The notes under the pieces were generated by a model that had not been told where the DNA came from, searched no databases, and saw only the letters and a list, made by a program, of their open reading frames with translations. DNA of 64,000 nt from Corynebacterium simulans (GTDB taxonomy: Bacteria > Actinomycetota > Actinomycetes > Mycobacteriales > Mycobacteriaceae), in the NCBI RefSeq assembly GCF_001586215.1, contig NZ_CP014634.1, forward strand, positions 248,001 to 312,000, read 5' to 3'. Of the stretch, positions 31,499 to 42,736 are shown piece by piece. How positions within the stretch are numbered: position 1 is the stretch's first letter; the number at the start of each line of letters is the position of its first letter. Position numbers and translations under genes: made by a program.

Positions 31499-31803
31499 TT
31501 GTTTTCCTCCAAACGTCGATTCACAGACTCCACCTTTTGCGTCAACTGGCCAGTCACACCTTCGCGGATATCGGCCTTGACTACAAGCGAGGTACGCGGC
31601 GAAACCTTGCGTACCGCATCGGTGGCTTCCTTGATTACGGCAAAGACCTCATCCCATTCGCCTTCTATAAGGGTAAACATGGCATTGGTCTCGTTGGGCA
31701 AGCCGGATGCGCGCACCACGCGGACGGCTTCGGCGACGGCTGCAGACATCTCCGCAGTTTCCTCGCCCACCACGGTTGGCGCGACAGAAAAAGCAACAAT
31801 CAT
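31495..31803 (-). CDS. Thiamine-binding family protein (MTH1187/YkoF-like)
   Basis: The protein has 102 residues starting MIVAFSVAPTVVGEETAEMS and containing ASGLPNETNAMFTLIEGEWDEV, the hallmark of the thiamine-binding/MTH1187 family, a small ferredoxin-like fold. Its role is not clear; members may bind thiamine precursors. ATG 31803 is chosen because the family starts here; the frame goes on upstream to 31992 but only as an antisense shadow. It overlaps the CnoX-like gene by four bases. Confidence 0.82.
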   Translation of the reverse strand: MIVAFSVAPTVVGEETAEMSAAVAEAVRVVRASGLPNETNAMFTLIEGEWDEVFAVIKEATDAVRKVSPRTSLVVKADIREGVTGQLTQKVESVNRRLEENK

Positions 31804-31813
31804 GCCCGCTATC

Positions 31814-32098
31814 CTACCCACGCTCCCAGCAGTGACGGTGCCAATGGCGGCGGTCATCTTCCCTGCCGCCTGTATCACGCGGCCAGGCCACGATATGGGC
31901 AACGCGAGGCGGAATATTTTGGTTGCAGCCGGGGCAGATATAAAACTTTGTAGCCGCCGCGCTGCCGATGTGGCGCATAACGAAGAGCTCACCGTGGGTC
32001 CACTTTGGGCCCTCGACGGTCTGCGAGCCTAGAAAAGTAGAGCCATCCTTAGGCAGCGGGCGCGGGCTGACGCGGTTTCTCCTATTGCGGCGTGGCAT
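31814..32098 (-). CDS. Small basic Cys/His protein, HNH-like, conserved next to nucS
   Basis: The protein has 94 residues. The N-terminus is strongly basic (PRRNRRNRVSPRPLP). The centre has CPGCNQNIPPRVAHIV, and RRHWHRHCW ends it: a likely zinc site (CxxC with His and Cys), close in layout to a minimal HNH fold. I do not know a function; actinobacterial homologues are called 'ATP/GTP-binding' by habit. The ATG overlaps the nucS stop (TAATG), so it is coupled to nucS and may help it. Confidence 0.78.
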   Translation of the reverse strand: MPRRNRRNRVSPRPLPKDGSTFLGSQTVEGPKWTHGELFVMRHIGSAAATKFYICPGCNQNIPPRVAHIVAWPRDTGGREDDRRHWHRHCWERG

Positions 32099-32790
32099 TA
32101 GAAAAGACGCAGCTCGTTCGACTCGATGCCGCGCAGATCTTGGTAGTCAAGGATGACACAGCGAATACCGCGGTCCTCGGCCAGCGTACGGGCCTGCGGC
32201 TTGATTTCCTGGGCTGCAAACACGCCTTGCACGGGTGCCAGTAGCTCGTCACGGTTGAGAAGCTCCAGATAGCGTGTGAGCTGCTCGACGCCGTCTATAC
32301 CACCGCGGCGCTTAACCTCAACCGCAACGAACTTATTGTCTTGGTCTTTGGCCATGATATCGACTGGGCCAATTGCGGTTGGATACTCGCGCCGAACGAG
32401 TGAATAGTCCTCGCCCAGGGTATCGATGTGCTCGGCGAGCAGCTCCTGCAGGTGTGCCTCGACGCCGTCCTTAACAAGCCCTGGGTCCTCGCCCAACTCT
32501 ACGGAGATGTCTTGGTGAATCTCCGCGATGGTGATACGCAGCTGCTCCCCCTTGGGGTTTTCAACGAGCCACAGCTGCTCACCAGTGTCCTCGCCGTCGA
32601 TGTCAGTGATGGCGGATTCCTCCAGCGTGCACGGCGGAGTCATCCAATTCAGCGGCTTATAGGCGCGGTCGTCGGCGTGGATCGACACGGAACCATCTGT
32701 CTTGATGAGGATGAGGCGATCGGCGACTGGCAAATGGGCATCCAAACGGCCGACATAATCAACTGAGCAACGAGCGATGACTAAACGCAT
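32098..32790 (-). CDS. nucS: Mismatch-specific endonuclease NucS/EndoMS
   Basis: The 230-residue protein cuts DNA at mismatches and replaces MutS/MutL repair in most Actinobacteria. The N-terminal beta domain starts [16 protein letters not shown]. The RecB-like nuclease core is visible: Asp144 (GPVDIMAK), Glu158 and Lys160 ([10 protein letters not shown]). The C-terminus ends in LRLF, an F-x-x-like tail that could contact the sliding clamp. Length fits. It is followed by the coupled small HNH-like protein gene. Confidence 0.96.
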   Translation of the reverse strand: MRLVIARCSVDYVGRLDAHLPVADRLILIKTDGSVSIHADDRAYKPLNWMTPPCTLEESAITDIDGEDTGEQLWLVENPKGEQLRITIAEIHQDISVELGEDPGLVKDGVEAHLQELLAEHIDTLGEDYSLVRREYPTAIGPVDIMAKDQDNKFVAVEVKRRGGIDGVEQLTRYLELLNRDELLAPVQGVFAAQEIKPQARTLAEDRGIRCVILDYQDLRGIESNELRLF

Positions 32791-32814
32791 GCCCTCTACC
32801 CTATAGGTAGCCGC

Positions 32815-33291
32815 CTACTCCTTAGTAAAACGGGTAGCGCGCTGGCGCAGACGCCGATAGTCAGGACGTTCCAAGCGCTTGGAAGGCGCCGCCTCAATCC
32901 AGGCGGTGAGCCCCATGATTCCGTGTAGGTCAGTGGCGATTTCGTATTCCTGATCCGCGAAGGAAAAGCGGATGACCTGGTCGGCGGCGGACATAAAAGC
33001 AGCCTCGTCATCGTCCAATTGACGAGTGCCAATTAGTTCGACGCCGAGGCGATTGAAACGAAGGTCTGCTTGGACCGAAACCGAGCGCAGCTTGAAGTAC
33101 TCCACGTATTCCCCGCTATAGCGCATCACGCCATGACGCCAAGAACGAGAGTTTTTAGCAGGCAGGGTTCTCAGCAATACAGAGGTCCCGCGCGCCCGCA
33201 ACTTGAAAAAGCGGCGAGCAGCAAGCATAAGACACAAAAGGATAGAAGCCGCCACGATGAGGAACAACCAGCCTAGACCTGAAATGTTCAT
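32815..33291 (-). CDS. DUF2550 membrane-anchored protein
   Basis: The protein has 158 residues: one N-terminal membrane helix (about 4-25) and a soluble beta-rich domain (FKLRARGTSVLLRTLPAK, WRHGVMRYSGEYVEYFKLRS). This is the DUF2550 family that sits after atpC in Corynebacterium and Mycobacterium. The function is unknown; the layout makes a role near the ATP synthase or cell envelope possible. A ribosome site (AAGGAG) precedes the ATG. It is separated from atpC by a terminator. Confidence 0.88.
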   Translation of the reverse strand: MNISGLGWLFLIVAASILLCLMLAARRFFKLRARGTSVLLRTLPAKNSRSWRHGVMRYSGEYVEYFKLRSVSVQADLRFNRLGVELIGTRQLDDDEAAFMSAADQVIRFSFADQEYEIATDLHGIMGLTAWIEAAPSKRLERPDYRRLRQRATRFTKE

Positions 33292-33392
33292 ATCCTGCCG
33301 CTCCTTTTAATCCTGAACCTGAAAGATATTAGGTAAAATTCTAGTATCTTCCCCAGCCGTTATGCCACTAAACCCCGTAGCAAAAGCCAACG

Positions 33393-33435
33393 AAAAAGCG
33401 CCCCACCTTTCTGGTGAAAGAAAGGTGGGGCGCTT
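33393..33435 (-). terminator. Rho-independent terminator of the ATP synthase operon
   Basis: A perfect 16-bp inverted repeat (33396-33411 with 33420-33435) with an 8-base loop. On the minus strand it is followed by a run of five T. It lies 36 bases after the atpC stop. Confidence 0.93.
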
Positions 33436-33471
33436 ATGAGAGCGGAAGGGCTTTGCTGCCCGTTACTCTAC

Positions 33472-33840
33472 CTAGCCCTTGGCGCGACGAAGTGCTCGCT
33501 GAGCGGCTTCACCACGGTTGTGGACAATGGGCTCCTCGGACTTCTGGTCTTCGGAAGCCTGTGCCTCATCAACTTCAGTGGACCAAGTGGCCCAGTTGGC
33601 GAGGACAGTGATCTTGTCCTTGGACACGGAGAGGAAGCCACCCTGGACCGCGGCGACGAGGCGCTCGCCGTCGACTGGGTGGATGGTCACAACACCATTG
33701 TCGGCCAGCTGACCGACCAATGGCTCGTGGCCAGGAAGCACGCCGATCTCACCCTCAGTGGTCTCAGCCGTAACCAGCGTGGCCTTACCAGCCCACAGCT
33801 TACGCTCGACGGATACCAGTTCAGCGGTGATGTCAGCCAT
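33472..33840 (-). CDS. atpC: ATP synthase F1 epsilon subunit
   Basis: The 122-residue epsilon subunit sits on the central stalk and can inhibit ATP hydrolysis. It shows the N-terminal beta sandwich ([32 protein letters not shown]) and a short C-terminal helix. ATG 33840 was chosen because the family N-terminus begins there; the longer frame to 33966 is inside atpD. It follows atpD by 10 bases and ends before the terminator. Confidence 0.95.
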   Translation of the reverse strand: MADITAELVSVERKLWAGKATLVTAETTEGEIGVLPGHEPLVGQLADNGVVTIHPVDGERLVAAVQGGFLSVSKDKITVLANWATWSTEVDEAQASEDQKSEEPIVHNRGEAAQRALRRAKG

Positions 33841-33850
33841 GTGCCACTCC

Positions 33851-35299
<1,449 letters not shown>

Positions 35300-36283
35300 C
35301 TAGTCACTTTCTGCGCTTTCGGCGAGCGCCCCAGCGCCACCGACGATCTCTGTAATTTCCTGGGTAATCTGTGCCTGACGAGCCTGGTTGGCCACGCGCG
35401 AGAGGTCCTTGACCAGCTCGGTTGCGTTGTCAGTAGCAGACTTCATTGCGGTACGGCGTGCTGCGGACTCGGAAGCGGAAGCCTCCAAGAACATCGCAAA
35501 GAGGATACGAGAGACGTACTGCGGAAGCAGTGCCTCCATAAGAGTGTCAGCATCCGGCTCGAACTCGAAATCAGGCGAAACCTGATCCGTAGGCTCGGAG
35601 TCGGAGAGCGCGGACTCTCCGAGGTGGAATTCCTCATCCTCAATAACCGGAACCACCGGCAACAACTGCTGTGCACGCGCGGTTTGGGTCAGCATGGACT
35701 CAAACTCGGTGTACACAACGTGAACCTGGTCGAAGCCACGGATGCCTTCGCCCTCGGTGTTGAGGCCGTCGCGGTACTTGGCAGTCCCCTTGGAACCTGC
35801 AATGAAGCCGTCGATCATGTGACGACGGACATCGTGGGTGGTCTCCCAGGACGGATCCTGCGAGAAACCAGCCCAGCTTCCTGCGACATCAGCTTCACGG
35901 AACTTGTAGAAGCCAACGCCCTTATTACCCGTGACGTAGCGGACGGTCTCGTAGCCTTGCTTCTTGAGCAGGGCTTCGAGCTCGGCTGCCTTCTTGAAGA
36001 TGTTGTTGTTGTAGCCACCACACATACCGCGGTCAGAAGAGACCACGAGAATAGCGGCGACCTTGCCATCTTCCCGTTCACGAAGCATCGGGTGATCCAG
36101 CGAGCTGGCCGCTGCGAGCTTGTTCATCACATTCGCAAGCTCGTGTGCGTAAGGCTGTGAAGCCTCAACCCTAGCCTGTGCCTTGGTAATGCGCGAGGTA
36201 GCAATGAGCTCCTGTGCCTTGGTGATCTTCTTAGTGGAATTGACGGACCGGATTCGGTCGCGCAGTTCACGAAGATTAGCCAT
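35300..36283 (-). CDS. atpG: ATP synthase F1 gamma subunit
   Basis: The 327-residue central-stalk subunit is longer than the ~290 residues of E. coli. It has the typical ends (ANLRELRDRIRSVNSTKKITKA and RQAQITQEITEIVGGAGAL). An acidic insertion at about 220-250 (EDEEFHLGESALSDSEPTDQ...) accounts for the extra length; from memory mycobacterial gamma subunits also carry extra loops. It lies 57 bases after atpA. Confidence 0.96.
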   Translation of the reverse strand: MANLRELRDRIRSVNSTKKITKAQELIATSRITKAQARVEASQPYAHELANVMNKLAAASSLDHPMLREREDGKVAAILVVSSDRGMCGGYNNNIFKKAAELEALLKKQGYETVRYVTGNKGVGFYKFREADVAGSWAGFSQDPSWETTHDVRRHMIDGFIAGSKGTAKYRDGLNTEGEGIRGFDQVHVVYTEFESMLTQTARAQQLLPVVPVIEDEEFHLGESALSDSEPTDQVSPDFEFEPDADTLMEALLPQYVSRILFAMFLEASASESAARRTAMKSATDNATELVKDLSRVANQARQAQITQEITEIVGGAGALAESAESD

Positions 36284-36340
36284 GGTGTTCGCTCCTCCCT
36301 TCTATTATCTCGACGGTTGATTCTTAGAGCTGTGCGGACT

Positions 36341-37981
36341 CTAGTTAGCCGTCTTACGGGAGACGCTGAGCTCGGTCTTCTTTACCTCTGCCGCATCGAG
36401 CGGATCGACCTCTGCCTCGGAGCCCAAGTTGTGGCCCTCGGTGGTGCGGAAGGTCGGGGCGAAGTCCTTAGCAGCCTTGACGAGCGCATCCTTGGATTCG
36501 TCGGACAGAGGCTGGCCACCAGCGATCTGCTCGAATACCTGCGGGGTATTCGAGTGCAGGTACTCGTGTACCTCAGCCTCGAAGCGACGTACATCCTCGA
36601 CGGGAACGACGTCGAAGATGCCCTGGTCAGCCAAGTAGATGGAAACCATCTGGAACTCGACTGGCTGCGGGGAGGACTCCGCCTGCTTGAGCAGCTCAAC
36701 CAGACGCTCACCGCGCTCGAGCTGTGCCTTGGAGGCAGGGTCGAGGTCGGAAGCGAAGGCAGCGAATGCCTGCAGGTCACGGTAAGCAGCAAGCTCAAGA
36801 CGCAGGTTACCGGCAACCTTCTTCATGCCCTTGGTCTGTGCAGCGCCACCCACACGGGAGACGGAGACACCGACGTTAATTGCCGGACGGACGCCCTGGT
36901 TGAACAAGTCGGACTCCAGGAAGACCTGGCCGTCGGTAATGGAAATAACGTTGGTCGGGATGAAGGCGGAAACGTCGTTCGCCTTGGTCTCGATGATCGG
37001 CAGTGCGGTCATGGAACCTGCACCCATGTCGTCGGAGAGTTTTGCAGCACGCTCCAGCAGACGGGAGTGGAGGTAGAAGACGTCGCCCGGGTAAGCCTCG
37101 CGGCCCGGCGGACGGCGCAACAGAAGGGAAATCGCACGGTAGGCCTCAGCCTGCTTGGTGAGATCATCGTAGATGACCAGGACGTGGTTGCCCTGGTACA
37201 TCCAGTGCTGACCCAGAGCTGCACCGGAGAACGGTGCCAGCCACTTGAAGCCGGCGGCGTCGGAAGCCGGAGCTGCCACGATGGTGGTGTACTCCAGTGC
37301 GCCGTGCTGCTCCAGGGTGTGGCGGACTCCAGCAATGGTGGAGCCCTTCTGGCCGATAGCGACGTAGATACAACGTACCTGCTTGTCCTTGTCGCCAGAC
37401 TCCCAGTTAGCCTTCTGGTTCAGGATGGTGTCGATGCAGACTGCGGTCTTACCCGTCTTACGGTCACCAATGACCAACTGACGTTGACCACGACCAATCG
37501 GGGTCATTGCGTCAATAGCCTTGATGCCGGTCTGCATCGGCTCTTCAACCGGCTGACGCTGCAGCACGGAAGGTGCCTGCAGCTCGAGGACGCGGTCCTC
37601 TTCAGCGGCGATTGGGCCCAGGCCGTCGATCGGCTGGCCCAGTGGGTTGATAACGCGGCCGAGGAATTCCTCGCCCACAGGGATGGAAAGGACTTCGCCA
37701 GTCCTCTTGACCTCGTCGCCCTCGGTGAGGGACTCGAAGTTGCCCAGGACAACGACACCGATGGAGTTGGTGTCAAGGTTCTGTGCGACGCCAATAACGC
37801 CGCCTGGGAACTCGAGCAGCTCATTCGCCATAACGGATGGCAGGCCAGAAACCTGCGCAATACCGTCAGCTGCCGAAATGACCACGCCGACCTCCTCACG
37901 GGAGGCCTCCGCGGAGTAGCTCGAGGTGTAGTTCGCAATCGCGCTACGAATCTCATCGGAGGAGATCGTCAGCTCCGCCAT
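36341..37981 (-). CDS. atpA: ATP synthase F1 alpha subunit
   Basis: The 546-residue subunit has the P-loop [10 protein letters not shown] at about 170 and the alpha-type region [27 protein letters not shown] start it at ATG 37981 ([14 protein letters not shown]); the frame goes on to 38014. The C-terminus extends about 30 acidic residues past the E. coli protein, a feature of actinobacterial alpha subunits. It lies 65 bases after atpH. Confidence 0.97.
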   Translation of the reverse strand: MAELTISSDEIRSAIANYTSSYSAEASREEVGVVISAADGIAQVSGLPSVMANELLEFPGGVIGVAQNLDTNSIGVVVLGNFESLTEGDEVKRTGEVLSIPVGEEFLGRVINPLGQPIDGLGPIAAEEDRVLELQAPSVLQRQPVEEPMQTGIKAIDAMTPIGRGQRQLVIGDRKTGKTAVCIDTILNQKANWESGDKDKQVRCIYVAIGQKGSTIAGVRHTLEQHGALEYTTIVAAPASDAAGFKWLAPFSGAALGQHWMYQGNHVLVIYDDLTKQAEAYRAISLLLRRPPGREAYPGDVFYLHSRLLERAAKLSDDMGAGSMTALPIIETKANDVSAFIPTNVISITDGQVFLESDLFNQGVRPAINVGVSVSRVGGAAQTKGMKKVAGNLRLELAAYRDLQAFAAFASDLDPASKAQLERGERLVELLKQAESSPQPVEFQMVSIYLADQGIFDVVPVEDVRRFEAEVHEYLHSNTPQVFEQIAGGQPLSDESKDALVKAAKDFAPTFRTTEGHNLGSEAEVDPLDAAEVKKTELSVSRKTAN

Positions 37982-38046
37982 GTTCTTCCTGCTCTCGGTA
38001 GTTTCTTCCAGCAATTACTTAATCATTTCTGTCGTTTCGGCCTGAC

Positions 38047-38862
38047 TTAAGCCATCTTGGCACGCAGGCGGGCAATCTTGCCTGCCGTGGAGCCGTCGAT
38101 AACTTCGTCGCCGACGCGGATGGTCATACCACCGAGGAGGCTGGTGTCAACCTCAGAGTGAATGGACATCGCACGACCATAAATTTTGCCCAGCTTCTCA
38201 GCGAGTGCTGCACGCTGGCTATCATTCAGCTCACCCGCGGTGGTAACACGAGCAATGGTGCGACCCTGCAGCTTAGCTGCGTAGTCGGCCAGTGCCGCGA
38301 CATCATCGATCGGGTTCTGCTCAGGGCGGCCGATGGCCTGGAGCGCGAGCGCCTCAGAAAACATCGTTACCTTGCCGTAGAGCACGCTTGCCAGCAATCC
38401 GCGCTTACGTGCGGACGTAGCAGTTCGGTCGGAAAGCAGCTGGGTCAGCTCTGCCTCGTTCTTCAGGATGCTAGACAGGCGGAAGAGCTCGTCTTCTACC
38501 TGGCCCAGCTGGCCCTGAGCCTCAGCACCGCGCAGAAGAGCGCGGCGGCCGAGAGACACGAGACCCTTGACGAAGTCACGGGAGGTGGACCACTGCTCGG
38601 CAGCAGAAGCTTCGATCACCTGGGTGGCGACCGGAGCAATCTTTGCACCGAAGAGGTTCTGTACCAGTGACTTGCGGTTTGCAGCCGGAACGGCGGCGTC
38701 GGTTAGCGCGACGCGCAGTTCACGGTCAGCATCAAGGACATCAACGACCTCGAAAAGGTCGAGACCTGCCTGTGCCGCCGTCGCAATCGCATCGTCCTGC
38801 GCCAGAATCTGATCCAGCTGGGACTCTACGTGTGCGAGGGCTTCGCGGCTAGCTGCCTTCAT
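38047..38862 (-). CDS. atpH: ATP synthase F1 delta subunit with long N-terminal part
   Basis: The 271-residue subunit joins F1 to the peripheral stalk. It is about 90 residues longer than E. coli delta (177). The C-terminal half (AALAEKLGKIYGRAMSIHSEVDTSLLGGMTIRVGDEVIDGS) is canonical. Residues about 30-115 and about 120-205 look alike (each runs ExELRxxL-type helix, then a Lys/Arg-rich turn, then LFGAKI/LYGKV), suggesting a duplicated N-terminal domain. Mycobacteria have a b-delta fusion; here atpF and atpH are separate, six bases apart. Confidence 0.94.
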   Translation of the reverse strand: MKAASREALAHVESQLDQILAQDDAIATAAQAGLDLFEVVDVLDADRELRVALTDAAVPAANRKSLVQNLFGAKIAPVATQVIEASAAEQWSTSRDFVKGLVSLGRRALLRGAEAQGQLGQVEDELFRLSSILKNEAELTQLLSDRTATSARKRGLLASVLYGKVTMFSEALALQAIGRPEQNPIDDVAALADYAAKLQGRTIARVTTAGELNDSQRAALAEKLGKIYGRAMSIHSEVDTSLLGGMTIRVGDEVIDGSTAGKIARLRAKMA

Positions 38863-38868
38863 AGTTGC

Positions 38869-39435
38869 CTACTTTCCGGCCGGTGCCACAGAATCGAGCT
38901 CGGACAGGAAGTTGTCAATCGTGGAGGACTGCTTGGTTGCGGAAGAAAGTTCGCCGCCCAGCAGCTTCTCAGCCAAGTTGATGGAGTTCTGTCCGATATC
39001 GGAACGCAGCTCAGAGATGACCTGTGCACGGGAAGCTTCCAGCTGCTTCTCGCCAGAGGCGACAATGCGGCGGGACTCTTCTTCTGCCTGGGTCTTAGCC
39101 TCAGCCTCGATCTGCTTGCCGCGCTCGCGCGCCTGCTCGCGGATCTCTGCAGCTTCTGCACGTGCGTCAGCAAGCTGTGCGTTGTACTTCTCGAGAGCAG
39201 CCTTAGCTTCAGCCTGCTGAGCCTCAGCACGCTTCATGCCGCCCTCGATGCGGTCCTCGCGCTCCTGGAGCATCTTGTTGTATGCCGGAAGAACGAACTT
39301 CCAGAACAAAATCAAGATGACAACGAAACAGATCAAAGACCAGAAAATGTCATAGTTCTTGGGCAGAAGAACGGAGAAGCTGCCGGAACCCGGGTTCTCC
39401 TCCCCCGCCGCAAGCGTATAAAAGACGTTGTTCAT
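38869..39435 (-). CDS. atpF: ATP synthase Fo b subunit
   Basis: The 188-residue subunit has one N-terminal membrane helix (about 30-50, [19 protein letters not shown]) and a long charged coiled coil ([19 protein letters not shown]...) that forms the peripheral stalk. It is a little longer at the N-terminus than E. coli b. It lies 45 bases after atpE and six bases before atpH. Confidence 0.95.
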   Translation of the reverse strand: MNNVFYTLAAGEENPGSGSFSVLLPKNYDIFWSLICFVVILILFWKFVLPAYNKMLQEREDRIEGGMKRAEAQQAEAKAALEKYNAQLADARAEAAEIREQARERGKQIEAEAKTQAEEESRRIVASGEKQLEASRAQVISELRSDIGQNSINLAEKLLGGELSSATKQSSTIDNFLSELDSVAPAGK

Positions 39436-39480
39436 GTGGTCTCCAGTCTTAAAAGGTTGGTTTAGGAAAACGCGAACTTT

Positions 39481-39770
<290 letters not shown>

Positions 39771-39825
39771 GAGATAGTTTCTGTGAAGTTGAGATTATTC
39801 TCGGTCGCGCTCGTCGACCTCGTCC

Positions 39826-40626
39826 TTAGTGCGAATCCGCGTGCAGGGACAGTTCGATGTACACCGCCGTCAAAAGCGCGAAGATGTAGGCCTGCAGGAA
39901 GATGACCAGAAGCTCGAACAGGCTGAAAGCCAGTCCCAGAACAATGGTCAAACCGGACAGTGCCGTCCAACCGTTCAGCTGCCAGAAGAAGAAGTTCGAA
40001 GCAGAGAAGAGAAGGACCAGAATGATGTGTCCTGCCAAGAAGTTCGCCATGAGACGAATGGCGAGGGTAACTGGTCGCAGAATGAAAGTCGAGAAGAACT
40101 CGATCGGCACAACGAGCAAGTGCAGAGCCGGCGGCAGGTTAGGAATAACCACCGAGGACTTGATGAACTTGCCGAAGCCATAGCGCTTTGCGCCGGCGTA
40201 AATCATTGCGATGTACGACACGACTGCAAGGACGATAGGCATGCCGATACGACCATTTGGCGAGACGTTGAGTCCCGGGATGATGGTCGGCACATTCATA
40301 AACAGGACTGCGAAGAAGATCGTCGCGATTACCGGAAGGAATCGCTTGGCCTCCTTAGTACCCAAAATATCTTCGGCGATGTGGATACGGACGAAATCGA
40401 CCGCATTCTCGCCGACGTTCTGCAGACCCTTCGGAACCAACTTCGGGTTCTTGAAGGCCAGCATGAAAAGAACCACCAATACCAGCGTCATCAAGATGCG
40501 CACCAGCATTAGGCGATCAAGCGCGAACCATCCGTCGGCAAAGTCGCCGAAGAACAGATGGTCAGCATCTACTTGCCCCGGGAAGAATTCTTCACCCAGA
40601 TCAGGCGCGTGGAAGTGCCCTTTCAT
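39826..40626 (-). CDS. atpB: ATP synthase Fo a subunit
   Basis: The 266-residue subunit forms the proton channel with the c ring. It has about six membrane helices, the essential Arg in RPVTLAIRLMANFLAGH and the C-terminal segment LLVIFLQAYIFALLTAVYIELSL. ATG 40626 (MKGHFHAPDLGEEFFPG) fits corynebacterial N-termini; no clear ribosome site precedes it. The gene opens the atpBEFHAGDC operon. Confidence 0.94.
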   Translation of the reverse strand: MKGHFHAPDLGEEFFPGQVDADHLFFGDFADGWFALDRLMLVRILMTLVLVVLFMLAFKNPKLVPKGLQNVGENAVDFVRIHIAEDILGTKEAKRFLPVIATIFFAVLFMNVPTIIPGLNVSPNGRIGMPIVLAVVSYIAMIYAGAKRYGFGKFIKSSVVIPNLPPALHLLVVPIEFFSTFILRPVTLAIRLMANFLAGHIILVLLFSASNFFFWQLNGWTALSGLTIVLGLAFSLFELLVIFLQAYIFALLTAVYIELSLHADSH

Positions 40627-41063
40627 GGCCAATGTTGTAACGCTCAGCGTTCTCTCCCGTGTTAGGGCCGCCGCAAAATAGCTTTGCGGACGGTGCGATG
40701 GACGTCTCAAGCTCTCTGTCACGACTTCGGACTCCGTCGCACATCTTCGAAGAAGTGACAGGGATTGACCGCGCGGGATCCAATGCAAAAATCTCGGTCC
40801 CGTGGTAACCCGCGAGAAATAATATCAGTTCAGGGCCTAATTCACGTGTACCAGGGTAGGCACAGGTTGACACCCGTAGCTCGCGGGCGATTCTTTGGCC
40901 GAAATAGAGCCCATGACTAGGCAAAAGCCCCCGTATGGCCTTTGTCACAAACCGTTTTTGTACACCACCTCGGGGGTGGAATTAACACCCTTTCCACATC
41001 TTCCCCCAAGGAAATTAAGACTAGAGGGCTCGTGTTTTATCCCCGCCGCCCTTTTCAGGATGG
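40627..41063. other. 437-base gap between atpI-like gene and atpB, with an operator-like palindrome
   Basis: I see no gene here. It should hold the atp operon promoter. The 13-base palindrome AACGCTCAGCGTT (40639-40651) lies just before atpB. A TATTAT (minus strand, 40819-40824) has no good -35. A short CCACC/GGTGG inverted repeat lies at 40965-40979. Confidence 0.5.
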
Positions 41064-41507
41064 CTAGTGCACATAGGAGACGCGGGCACTGACGACGCCC
41101 CAGGCCTCGGTACCCAGCGTTGCAATAAGGGCCATCACTACGGTGACAAAGAGCGCCATCTTATCGTAGAAGTCCATGTCGCGGATGACCGCGAGGATGA
41201 CAATCAGCACCAGCAGTTTGATGAGCCAGCTACCCATAACGACGATGATCGTGTTGGTGGGGCTAGTCTTCGAGGCAGCAAGCACGGAAAGAACCGTCAG
41301 CAGCACAAACCCACCGCCGATGCCGGCACCGACGAGCACTCCCCAAATTCCCGGAATTCCACGCATGCCACCCCACACAGCGAGCGAGATAATCGTGATG
41401 GCCACCAGCGCAATCGAGCCGAAGCGCAGTGCACGCTTGAGCGGCAAAACTGGGTCGTCAAAGTCATCCACGTTGTTTATTGCCGCGTTCGTCATCGGAT
41501 CAGTCAT
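41064..41507 (-). CDS. AtpI-like membrane protein
   Basis: The protein has 147 residues and four membrane segments with a charged N-terminus (DDFDDPVLPLKRALRFG). By position directly before atpB and by topology it is the actinobacterial counterpart of AtpI, which helps c-ring assembly. Sequence similarity to E. coli AtpI is weak. It ends 437 bases before atpB, so it may have its own message with wecA. Confidence 0.75.
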   Translation of the reverse strand: MTDPMTNAAINNVDDFDDPVLPLKRALRFGSIALVAITIISLAVWGGMRGIPGIWGVLVGAGIGGGFVLLTVLSVLAASKTSPTNTIIVVMGSWLIKLLVLIVILAVIRDMDFYDKMALFVTVVMALIATLGTEAWGVVSARVSYVH

Positions 41508-41545
41508 AGGCCAAAAGCCTACCGCACTACGACAGCCCGGGACTC

Positions 41546-42721
41546 CTAGGCGGGATCGGTATGCGCCACCACCGTGGTAGCCCGTTTACTTGGGCCAAGC
41601 TTCCCCTGGCGCAGAGGAATGAGCGTGACGCCGAATGCCACCCCCAGCGCGATGGCGGTAAGCGCGACGGCAACGGGCCACGGGACGATGGAAAAGGACA
41701 CCGCGCCGAAAGCTACCGCCGAGACCCACAGGTATAGCACCAAGACGGTGCGGCGGTGGGTATGGCCGAGCGAAAGCAGGCGGTGATGAATGTGCGCCTT
41801 ATCAGCAGAAAAGGGCGATCGGCCCTGCGAAAGGCGGCGAATAACCGCCCAGACAAGGTCCAAGACTGGAATAAACACAGCTGCGGCGACCACAATGAAA
41901 GGCGATGCGAGCGCCACCATGTCAACGGTGCCATACAGCGACATGTTGATCTTGCCGGAAGCAGAGGTGGAAGCTGCGGCCAGCAGGAGACCAATGAGCA
42001 TCGATCCGCTGTCGCCCATAAAAATGCGCGAAGGCTCAAAGTTATGCGGCAGGAAGCCCGCACAGATACCGACCAACGCAGCAGAGATGATCGCCGGCGG
42101 ATAGGCAGAGACTGCCCCACCCTGGTCATGCAAAACCGTGATGGAAAAGATCAAGATGGCGCCACCTGCAATAAGCCCTAAGCCAGCGGCGAGACCATCA
42201 AGGCCGTCCACAAAGTTCATTGCGTTGATGAGCAGCACCGTAAAGAAGGTTGTCAAGAGTGTGCCCTGGATTTGGTCGAGCAACACCGTAGTTCCGCCGC
42301 CGAATGGAATAAACAGAAGCGTCCAGGTAAGGCCAAGGCCGCTCATGATTCCAGCGGCGAGCAATTGGCCGACCAACTTCACCATCGCACCCAGTTCGAG
42401 GGCATCGTCGATGACGCCCACGAGCACGATGGCCAGCGCTGCCCAAAACACGGCATTCATCTCAGGGGTAACGGGCATGAAACCGCGAGTCAAGGCTGGA
42501 AGCTGGGCGGCTAGGAAGACTGAGGCGCCGAAACCGGTAAACATTGCCACGCCACCCATCTGCGGGGTGGGCTGGGAATGCGAATCGCGCAGGCGAATCT
42601 CTGCCACTCGCCCAGTGCGGACGAGGAAGCTACGTACCAAGCCCGTGGCGAGGTAGGTAAAGGTCGCTGCGACCAAAATGACAAGCGCTAGCTCGCGCAG
42701 CGGTACACCGGTGCCACTCAC
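41546..42721 (-). CDS. wecA: Polyprenyl-phosphate GlcNAc-1-phosphate transferase (WecA/Rfe, MraY family)
   Basis: The protein has 391 residues and about 11 membrane helices. The family motifs are present: DSHSQPTPQMGGVAMF, NFVDGLDGLAAG (the DGLDG catalytic site), FMGDSGSMLIG and AHIHHRLLSLGHTHR, the HIHH motif of the WecA/TagO branch. In Corynebacteriales it transfers GlcNAc-1-P to decaprenyl phosphate to start the linker between arabinogalactan and peptidoglycan. The start is GTG 42721, with AGGAG rather close to it. It is followed by an AtpI-like gene. Confidence 0.92.
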   Translation of the reverse strand: MSGTGVPLRELALVILVAATFTYLATGLVRSFLVRTGRVAEIRLRDSHSQPTPQMGGVAMFTGFGASVFLAAQLPALTRGFMPVTPEMNAVFWAALAIVLVGVIDDALELGAMVKLVGQLLAAGIMSGLGLTWTLLFIPFGGGTTVLLDQIQGTLLTTFFTVLLINAMNFVDGLDGLAAGLGLIAGGAILIFSITVLHDQGGAVSAYPPAIISAALVGICAGFLPHNFEPSRIFMGDSGSMLIGLLLAAASTSASGKINMSLYGTVDMVALASPFIVVAAAVFIPVLDLVWAVIRRLSQGRSPFSADKAHIHHRLLSLGHTHRRTVLVLYLWVSAVAFGAVSFSIVPWPVAVALTAIALGVAFGVTLIPLRQGKLGPSKRATTVVAHTDPA

Positions 42722-42736
42722 ACAATCTCCTTTTGT

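Noticed and set aside
36317..38050. 577-codon open frame opposite atpA
   Set aside because: Same reason: a mirror of atpA codon usage with no recognisable domain.
40601..40948. Minus-strand frame of 115 codons in the gap before atpB
   Set aside because: It has no ribosome site and no family features, and it overlaps the atpB start in another phase.
40965..40979. CCACC/GGTGG hairpin as terminator of the atpI-like gene
   Set aside because: The stem is only five bases and no T-run follows on either strand.
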